DNA from: Byssothecium circinans
Lineage: Eukaryota; Ascomycota; Dothideomycetes; Pleosporales; Massarinaceae
NCBI GenBank assembly: GCA_010015675.1
Contig: ML977009.1
Location: forward strand, 183,962-247,961
DNA: 64,000 bases
Reading direction: 5' to 3'
Positions 57,224 through 64,000 of this stretch are shown here, piece by piece. The notes under the pieces were generated by a model. That model was given only the letters and a program-made list of their open reading frames with translations, did no database searches and had not been told where the DNA came from. Numbering within the stretch: the first letter of the stretch is position 1; each line of letters opens with the position of its first letter. Position numbers and translations under genes: made by a program.

Positions 57224-58089
57224 ATGGCTGACGAGGCGCACGCTCAAGGCGAATTTTACACAAAGGAAGAAGTGAGTAGCAGTCTCTGACAGGGTGAGCA
57301 AGGGCTAATTTCAACATAGAAAACCCGACTGAATGAGTACATTATGTCCAAAGCGCACTGGACACGGATCTTCCTAGGGGTCTTAAAAGATCCACAGTCG
57401 GATGCGGAGCTAAATAGGATCTCGCGGGTTGCTCCAGGCCCCCACTGCAGCGGAGAGATCCTGGGCGAGCCCCACAAGGTCCGGCTCCGTATGTTGGCGA
57501 GCGACTATGAGTACCTTCAAGTGAGTTTTTCACATTTTTAGAACAAAAGATCATATATCTGACGGTGGTCGTAATAGGCGAACTACATACAAAACGAAAA
57601 TGTCGTCCAGAAAGTGAAGAAGAAGATCAAAATTGAAGAAGGAGCAACAGAGCCTGAAGCTATCGACGATGCCTCCGACGTCCCCGATTCCGACAAACAC
57701 TCTCCCCTCGATGACATCTCGCTCTTCCCGGAAAACGGCTCCTATGAGAATGAGTTAGCTAAAATGGTCATGGAAGGCATGCGAAAGAAGACGGACCCCA
57801 AAACCGGGCTTCAGAAATGGACCAGGGAGAGGGTGTCTGACGAAGCCCTAGAGACGACAACGTACATGTGTCTCCAGGTGTCTTCTCAGGAACATCTCAG
57901 GATGCGAAGAATATACAGCGGATGGCGACGCGGCTACGTGAAAAGGAAGAAAACAAGAACTTCATGGAGCAACAGAAGCAGAGGAGGGAGGGAGAGCAGA
58001 GGCGACAGGCGCGAGAAGCTCTGGAGCGTGAAGAAGAGCGCAGTCGTAAGGAGGGCGAGATGGGGGAGAATGAGACTGAGATCGATTGA
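57224..58089 (+). CDS. hypothetical charged coiled-coil protein, 3' frame unresolved
   Basis: Exons 57224-57271, 57320-57520 and 57578 onward join with GTGAGT donors. They encode MADEAHAQGEFYTKEEK, then helical sequence with AHWTRIFLGVLKDPQSDAEL, an acidic middle (EAIDDASDVPDSDKHSPLDD) and ENELAKMVMEGMRKKTDPKT. At about 57840-57910 the frame must change to reach a convincing C-terminal coil, QRMATRLREKEENKNFMEQQ to a stop at 58087-58089. A 68-nt GT-AG intron (from gtgtctgacg to catctcag) would do this but has a poor branch point; a frameshift is the alternative. No known domain. Confidence 0.45.
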
Positions 58090-58835
58090 TCGTGGAGGCA
58101 GTTTCTGAGTTGGTATTCAATTGTCCTTTTCTCAGGATTGCCGTGGGGCCTTGTGTGGCAGACACCATGAATTCGACAGTAAGCTAGTCCGGTTCAAGGT
58201 AGCGGTATGAGCTGTCCGTAATAGCAAAAATCTCATCATCGAGTGTGTGTTTTGATTCAATATGATTGATGTGTGCAACGAATTTGAGGCCCCTGTAGCA
58301 TGGGAGAAGGTGATCAATGGCCGGTCGAGTGAGGTACCCGAGAGTGAGTTGTACACATTAAGTGGGCAGAGCTAGTCAAGATGAAGGGGCTCAATCACCG
58401 TGGTGACAAGCCTGATTCGTTGGTACTCTCATCTTTAGGTTTGATAGACCTAAAATTGAGCCTTCATGAGATCGGAGCATGAATCTACCTGCAGTCGACA
58501 ACGTTCTCATGCCCAAAACGAATATACACGCGACACGTAAACGGTGTGCATCTGCCTTGAGTATGAAAATGCGTTGCCATAATGAACTGTCACGCCATTC
58601 ACAGCCAGTCCCTCAGAAATATATATGGCTGGGATTTGAGCCCCCCACCACTTTCCTCCTTACACTATACACACCCATGCATAAATCCATAAAAAGGGCC
58701 CAAAATACCAAAACCTCCAAAGCGAATCGCGCAACAAATATCGCGCGTGGACCCCACCGCTCCAACTATCTCCCCGCACCATAAAGATCAGACCTTACAA
58801 AACTTCTCCTTAGGACACCGTAGCTCTCCTAGACA
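58090..58835. other. intergenic
   Basis: Leads into the Cys-rich gene cluster. No supported gene. Confidence 0.4.
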
Positions 58836-59138
58836 ATGTGTCACCAACTATGCGACTTCTACTTTTTCTGCGGGTGCAGAGTGATCCACAAAGATCAAAT
58901 TCGAAAATGCAAGCGGTCGAATAACTGCGAAGCAGAAAACAAGCCTCTGGGTCTGGCTGTCAATTACTCGTGGTCGGGATTGTGTCGTAAACACAGAACG
59001 CCCGAGCTGGGAGTCGAGTGGACTGCAGGAACGCCGCGTTATGAGCATGGCATGTCGTGGAGCCATTTTCGAAGTGATCACTTGGACGTATCCCGGTACA
59101 GTCACTTCGGTTGGCAGGACTGGTATAATGAAAAGTGA
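58836..59138 (+). CDS. six-cysteine small protein, copy 1
   Basis: 100 aa, single exon, no signal peptide. The N-terminal module has C2, C12-G-C14, C25, C32 and C50 with a following WSGLC, the same frame of cysteines as the two downstream copies; C6 is extra. After residue about 55 the sequence (RTPELGVEWTAGTPRYEHGM) does not align with the others and the long basic coil of copy 3 is missing, so this copy is short or truncated. The cysteine spacing suggests a zinc-binding knuckle. Many short fungal proteins begin MC....CG(C/H)...C......C, a group without known function; membership is inference. Confidence 0.6.
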   Translation: MCHQLCDFYFFCGCRVIHKDQIRKCKRSNNCEAENKPLGLAVNYSWSGLCRKHRTPELGVEWTAGTPRYEHGMSWSHFRSDHLDVSRYSHFGWQDWYNEK

Positions 59139-59717
59139 GCGCGCTGGAGGGTGCGCGGTTTCAAGGGCCGGAGTCACGCATGGTTTGACTGTATTTAGCT
59201 ATTTGGGCATCGGGATTCAAGTATTCGTTATTCACAAATACTCGTCTCATCAATAGCTCCTAGGCCCTGTAGGGAATTCTCTTCAACTGTCTCACTAACT
59301 GTGATTACGCCGATTGACATCTGGACTTTGAATTAGTACAGACGTCACAGTATCCTTCCGCTACTTATGCAACAGTCTTTTGAGAGCAGAAACACTTGGA
59401 CACCTACTTTATAGAATACAGGTTCCTTTTTACCCGGACCATAGATAAATTTACCACAGCGGACCACAGAGCGAATAAACGATCGAGGCGACTTTGACGA
59501 GGAACTTGGTCGATATAACCTTCAGTGCAGGATCACTGAATCGGTATACAGCGCGAAAATCAACTCACCCTTATACCGCGCCAACATCGAATTTTGGAAA
59601 CCACTGAGGAGGGCAAAAGCGTGAGAACGATTACCCAGCCTCTCAACGGCACATTACTCCCTCCATTTTTCCGAGCTTATTTCGAATCAGCATCTACTCC
59701 ACAACCCCCGACCCAGA
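59139..59717. other. intergenic within Cys-rich cluster
   Basis: Spacer between copies 1 and 2. No gene is supported. Confidence 0.4.
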
Positions 59718-60254
59718 ATGTGCATCATATACGTGGACTTCCACATCGTTTGTGGCTGCTTTGTCGTCAATCCAGGCAGAGACCCATCCTGTTATCCAGC
59801 CAATAAGACCTGCACCACAGGAAAATGGCAGCGGAAAATTGTCTCCGAGTGGTCTGGAACCTGTTTACAGCTACATAACATAAACTCGCTGCTACCGAAG
59901 GGGAAAAAAACGACTTTATGGTTAGGAGAGGGCGTATGGCGGGCTGGACGGCTACGGGGCCATATAAACAAAGGATTATGGTACCCCAATCTTCACGAAT
60001 AGCTTGGTGTTAATGGAATGCCGATCGCTGAACGGGTGGAACCAGCAGGGGGTAGTGTCAATGATATCCTGTGGCAGGTGGAGAGGTATAAAGTGGCTTG
60101 GGATGATGGGGTTGAAGAGAAGAGACTGTCCAAGAATTACCATGACAAGATTTCGAGGGAGCGGAAAAAGAAACGAATGAGAGACAAAGGGAGGTCTGGC
60201 CGAAGACCAGGCTATTACAAGAGCATGGGAGAAAGCGACGAGAGAGCAAGTTAG
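59718..60254 (+). pseudogene. six-cysteine protein, copy 2 (Trp-to-stop)
   Basis: One frame runs from ATG at 59718 to a stop ending at 60254, interrupted once by TAG at 60000-60002. The N-terminus MCIIYVDFHIVCGCFVVNPG has C2, C12, C14, C25, C32 and C49 and is close to copy 3. Across the stop, copy 2 reads E-stop-LGVNGMPIAERV where copy 3 reads VWLGSDGCPVAKRV, so TGG became TAG. Downstream YKVAWDDGVEEKRLSKNYHD matches copy 3's IEVAWDDGEKEKKLVEEKKN and leads into a basic coil (SRERKKKRMRDKGRSG). The gene would be about 178 aa if read through. Confidence 0.7.
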
Positions 60255-61140
60255 GAGACCTATAAGGGGCCGATTAGGTGGACGTAACTTGTCAAAGAAG
60301 TAGCGATCTAGAACAAATTCCTTAGTATAATTACTGAGTCGACATGAGTGCTTTATGAACTACGCCATTCTTCTACTCTTGAATCCATGTTAATATATCT
60401 AAGGTGAGTCGGTCTGTCAACTTCCTACAAGCATGTAAGCCCTGGCAATGGAGTTACTTTGACGTTGTGTTAATTTGAATGCAATGTGCATCGACGCTCA
60501 GATACTCCGAGCGATATTCTTGCCGATCAAGTACCGCAAAAACTCCTCGACCCTATATGTCTCCACTTTCCCAAGCTTCACCTTCCAATTACAGATATGC
60601 GCACTGCTGTTATGTCATGTAGGGAGGGGAATACTGCAACTGAGACGTTATCCTTGACGAAGCTTGGTTTGAAGAGATCTTCAATGTTGCAAACCTGCCT
60701 TTGAATTGCAAGACTACAGTCACTATAAGTAGAAGTGTCAGAACTAAACCATGAATTCCTGCAACAGTCACGGCAATTCCTACAAATAAGGGCGCACAAT
60801 CGTTCGCTAATATGCAGAACAACTTTGATACACACACACACACATACCTACAGATTTTATTTCCTTTAGAACCCACTGGACGCTCAAATTCGCACGACAC
60901 GACCTCGGTAACCATTCTCGAAAACCTCAGGCACGATTCGTCCACTTCGCGAGCGACTCCGTCGACGCTTTTATAGAGTGCAGGTACACTCAACAAGCAC
61001 AGCCCCGATAACCTCCTACTGCGAAGATTCACACTGCGACATAGTCCCGCGCGCGTCTAAGCTCAGGCAGCACCATCCAGTCTTCCCATAGACATCTTGG
61101 CCATCTGTTATCAACTATCCAAGCTGGACTACTATCTACA
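60255..61140. other. intergenic within Cys-rich cluster
   Basis: Spacer between copies 2 and 3, with an (AC)n run at about 60831-60845. No gene is supported. Confidence 0.4.
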
Positions 61141-62034
61141 ATGTGTGTTATGTACGTGGACTTCCATATTCTCTGCGGATGCTTCATCTTTAATCCAAGC
61201 AAAAAAACGTTCTGCTTTCCCGTCAATAAGACTTGCGCCACAGGCAGATGGAAGCGGAATATCCTCTTCGAGTGGTCTGGAGCGTGCTTGCAGCACCATA
61301 ACCTGGAATCTGGATCCCCGCCATCCAAGGGAAGAAAAGTGAGGTGCGAACAACAAGAACATGTATGGCGAAAGATATCGCTACCAAATCATGTGCGCAG
61401 AGGCTTCTTGTATGGCGACTTGGATGTATGGCTTGGTTCGGATGGCTGTCCGGTGGCTAAGAGAGTGATTTTAGGAGGCCGCAAGAAAGAAGTGTTTTGG
61501 CGGTTTGAGAGAATTGAAGTAGCATGGGACGACGGGGAGAAGGAGAAAAAGCTGGTCGAAGAAAAGAAGAACTTGGATATAGAGCTGGAAGAGCGAAAGA
61601 GACTACAGGATCAGGAGAGATGGGAACGGCGAAGGAAGGAGCAAAAGGAACGGAAAAGGAAGGAGGAAAAGACACGGAAAAGGGGCAGATACTTGGCAGA
61701 TCGTGATGAGCATGCGGCCAGGATGGAAGACGAAAATGCGGACAGGAACCCGCGCGTCTCGAGGGAAGCACTGCGGCCTACACATCAACACGGAATCCAA
61801 GAATCTACTTCGGGTATAAGGAAGACAATCAAAGACATGGCGCTCAGTGTACCCAAAACAAAACACGAACAAAAATCCCAGCATGGCCAGATCCCCAAGG
61901 CAAACAAGTACGAAAGCCCTGGTCCGGGATGGAAGCCCGCGTGGGGTCTGAAAAATCCACGGCCATCTGAATTGTCTAAAGCTCAAGAAGAGAATTTGCG
62001 AACGCAACTCTTGAACTTCAACATGAACCACTGA
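61141..62034 (+). CDS. six-cysteine / basic coiled-coil protein, copy 3 (full length)
   Basis: 297 aa, single exon, the only copy that looks complete. Residues 1-50 form the cysteine module: C2, Y5-V-D-F-H9, C12-G-C14, C25, C32 and C49 in EWSGACLQHH. Residues 55-135 include VWRKISLPNHVRRGFLYGDL and a tryptophan-rich block (VFWRFERIEVAWDDG). Residues 135-200 are a highly charged helix of KE/RE repeats (EERKRLQDQERWERRRKEQK). A polar tail ends with YESPGPGWKPAWGLKNPRPS. No signal peptide or membrane segment, so it is intracellular; a zinc module joined to a basic helix could bind nucleic acid or protein, but this is a guess. I do not recognise a named family. Confidence 0.65.
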   Translation: MCVMYVDFHILCGCFIFNPSKKTFCFPVNKTCATGRWKRNILFEWSGACLQHHNLESGSPPSKGRKVRCEQQEHVWRKISLPNHVRRGFLYGDLDVWLGSDGCPVAKRVILGGRKKEVFWRFERIEVAWDDGEKEKKLVEEKKNLDIELEERKRLQDQERWERRRKEQKERKRKEEKTRKRGRYLADRDEHAARMEDENADRNPRVSREALRPTHQHGIQESTSGIRKTIKDMALSVPKTKHEQKSQHGQIPKANKYESPGPGWKPAWGLKNPRPSELSKAQEENLRTQLLNFNMNH

Positions 62035-63806
62035 GCCTCTAAAACAAAATAATTTCTCTAAGCAGGTTCAAGAAGATTGGAGTATCAAGGCAACGTGTCG
62101 TCGAAGTCCTTTGGATCGATTCCCTTCAGCGGTTCACTCCAAGCTGAATATACAGTTCGCACTTATAGGAGGATAATACTATTTTTTTGTTAGTATACGG
62201 ATTCGAAGAGATAAACACCACCTGATCGATAGAACTCCCAAGATGCAAGTTGTGTTTGGCGATGAGAAGTCTCCCGTCACGTGGCGGTATCACGTGATTT
62301 TTCTACATTCCTCAATCGCTGTATGGAATATAGCATCTTCACAGATAATTGCTACTCGATCACTCAATGAATCAATCTCTTAGAATCTTTCAAAACATTA
62401 TTCCAACCCCGTGATTGCTCGTGTCTGTCCACAACCTCGGTTCCTTGAGGCTCAGTGAAGAGGTACGTTTAAGGTTACTAAAGTGCTATGTGAATAACAA
62501 CTTTACGGAAACATACCACACACTGTACACAACCTCAACCTTCACTTATCCATAAGCAAATCTTCTCTCAAGCCGCTATCTCACCAAACCAACCCCACAT
62601 CCACACTCCCATCCTCTCTCTATTCCCGCCGCGTACCGCCCAGCTCTGCCGTGGTCAAACAAGTTCGACCCAAGTATCACAGACATTCCAACATTCCAAC
62701 ATTGCGGTCCATGCACCGACCATCCCGTTGGCTGGAGCAGTGGCAGTTCGGTATAACGCCACTGTGGAAACCAGTGCTGGATTCGTGGTGTTACAGTCGA
62801 ACTTGCATCTCGAGTCTTCAGTTCGAGACGCGATGAGGTGTGTGACGATGTCTTAAGAGTGCTGCAAATAGGCAGTGCGGAGTTCAGAAGGGGTACCTAG
62901 GGACCTTTATGATGATGGAAGGCGGAGCTATTGGCCACGTAATCGCATGCGAGAGTACCTGCGAGATGTCGCGAAGTGTGAGGTTGATTTTTAGTTAGAG
63001 GCTGAAAGACGAAATACAAGGGTCGTAAAAGTGTCCAGATTGGACATGGCGTGTGGAGAGTCAGCCGTCGGCACGGCACTGCCACCAAACCCTCAGCAGC
63101 CTTGCGAAAGCGCCACCCGTACGTATCGACCACACGTCACAAATCCTCCTCCCAACTCCGCAAACGCCAGCGCCTTAAACAGTATCTTTTAGCTTCTGGA
63201 GCAGCTTCGGAGACGGCGCCAAATGTACGGATAACACGAGACTTTCACTGCAACAATTTTAAGGGATAGGCCATTTTGCATATGTGGAAGTTTCCGTGAT
63301 ATACATTGGCGGGCCCCGAATCGAATAGTCTTCCACCATATATACTCACATCTGATCCGTGAACTGACACCTAGTCGAGGAGTGCCAGATGGGGGGTTCA
63401 TGGAGATGATACGTGTACGTGTTCGTGCTGCAATCGCGTAGTGTAGAACCAGTCGGTGAAGCGGCAACACTGCAGTGTGACCACGATGGATGGAAAGGTT
63501 GAGACGAATGGAACCGCCCTTACCCTCGATACTATCCATCTTTTCAGGACCAAGATGGAGGACCATCCAACTGGGAGAATACAGTATGTATTATGTATTG
63601 CACAGGACTTCCGTTCAGCGCGGCCTAATTCGGTGCAATCTAACCCCGCTGGATCTTGATGCCCCTTCGGGAACGCCGCACCCACACAACTACAAGGGGG
63701 TCTCATGTGCGGGTTGCCCCCCCTCCCTGTCGATATAGCGCCTTGGCATAAGTCTCCTGAATTCACTCGTCTTTCACTGATCTAATGTGAATACCCTATC
63801 AACGCC
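62035..63806. other. gene-free stretch left of a transposase
   Basis: No gene is supported over 1.77 kb. It holds a CACGTG pair (62277-62297) followed by a segment shared with the 38.9-kb promoter, and, near 63700-63720, a run of cccccc that may belong to the terminal repeat of the element entering at 63807. Confidence 0.45.
62277..62297. promoter_or_regulatory. paired CACGTG boxes
   Basis: tcacgtgg at 62277-62284 and tcacgtga at 62290-62297. Followed 57 bp later by ctcgatcactcaatgaatca, nearly the sequence after the pair at 38888. No intact gene starts nearby. Confidence 0.45.
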
Positions 63807-64000
63807 ATGCCCTCCCTACACCGCGTCCGTAATCGCCCTCGAGATGCTCCGAAGCAGAATGAGAACCCTGAGGATACAAGTTCTAGTCGCCTTACCTACC
63901 GCCAACGCATCGAGATCCTCACGCTAAGCAACTACGCTGGCTGGAAACCCAACCAGATCAGCAGCACGCTCAAGATTGCACGATCAACTGTCCGCTACAC
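63807..64000 (+). mobile_element. Tc1/mariner-like transposase, N-terminal part (cut by window end)
   Basis: ATG at 63807 opens a frame to the window edge (64 codons). After a polar start it reads LTYRQRIEILTLSNYAGWKP followed by NQISSTLKIARSTVRY, a helix-turn-helix of the type that begins Tc1/mariner transposases (R-x-x-I-x-x-L, then an Ala/Gly turn, then a recognition helix with STVRY). The DDE domain lies outside the window, so activity cannot be judged. Confidence 0.65.

Noticed and set aside
58620..58650. T-arm-like sequence (ctcaaatccca on the minus strand), possible tRNA
   Set aside because: I could not pair an acceptor stem or find a D-arm and anticodon arm at proper distances.

Overview
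The window is nuclear DNA of a filamentous ascomycete (Pezizomycotina; a Dothideomycete fits but is not proven). The evidence is many short spliceosomal introns (about 44-190 bp, GTAAGT/GTATGT donors, CTAAC/CTGAC branch points), fungal housekeeping genes (gamma-COP, ATG15, SCO1, lipoyl synthase, cytosolic MetRS), fungal-only families (DUF7703, a DUF7924-like protein, an OPT transporter) and RIP-like (C-to-T, G-to-A) divergence between repeat copies.

Left third (1-19 kb) is a conserved housekeeping block with intact genes: the 3' end of an RRT8/EI24-type membrane protein, lipoyl synthase and gamma-COP in divergent pair, a small selenoprotein-K-like membrane protein and a SPOUT RNA methyltransferase in divergent pair, an MFS transporter, SCO1, a TIR-bounded DNA-transposon remnant (14.9-15.7 kb) and an OPT transporter.

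The middle and right (20-64 kb) mix intact genes (DUF7703 membrane protein, aldo-keto reductase, MES1, DUF7924-like protein, a coiled-coil protein, a GH43 beta-xylosidase, a DUF1772-type membrane protein, ATG15) with accessory genes that mostly carry breaks. Three dispersed paralogues of a dynamin-like, SLIP-GC-type nuclear GTPase (20.7-23.6 kb minus, 32.6-35.5 kb plus, 48.1-51.0 kb minus) share two introns at identical positions, an identical 185-nt middle exon and a C-terminal basic tail with a psi-K-x-E site. Each has exactly one visible lesion: an in-frame TGA, a 1-nt frameshift and a 1-nt frameshift. An MDR reductase (two stops) and an intradiol dioxygenase (stop, frameshift, no start codon) are also broken.

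At 58.8-62.0 kb lies a tandem family of three genes sharing a six-cysteine N-terminal module (C2, C12, C14, C25, C32, C49/50) that I cannot assign to a named family; the middle copy has a Trp-to-stop change. A kinase remnant, a 390-bp minisatellite, a RIP-like repeat pair, paired CACGTG boxes and the start of a Tc1/mariner-like transposase complete the picture of a repeat-influenced accessory region beside a stable housekeeping block. Exon limits were read by eye from splice consensus and frame; a few may be off by one or two bases.
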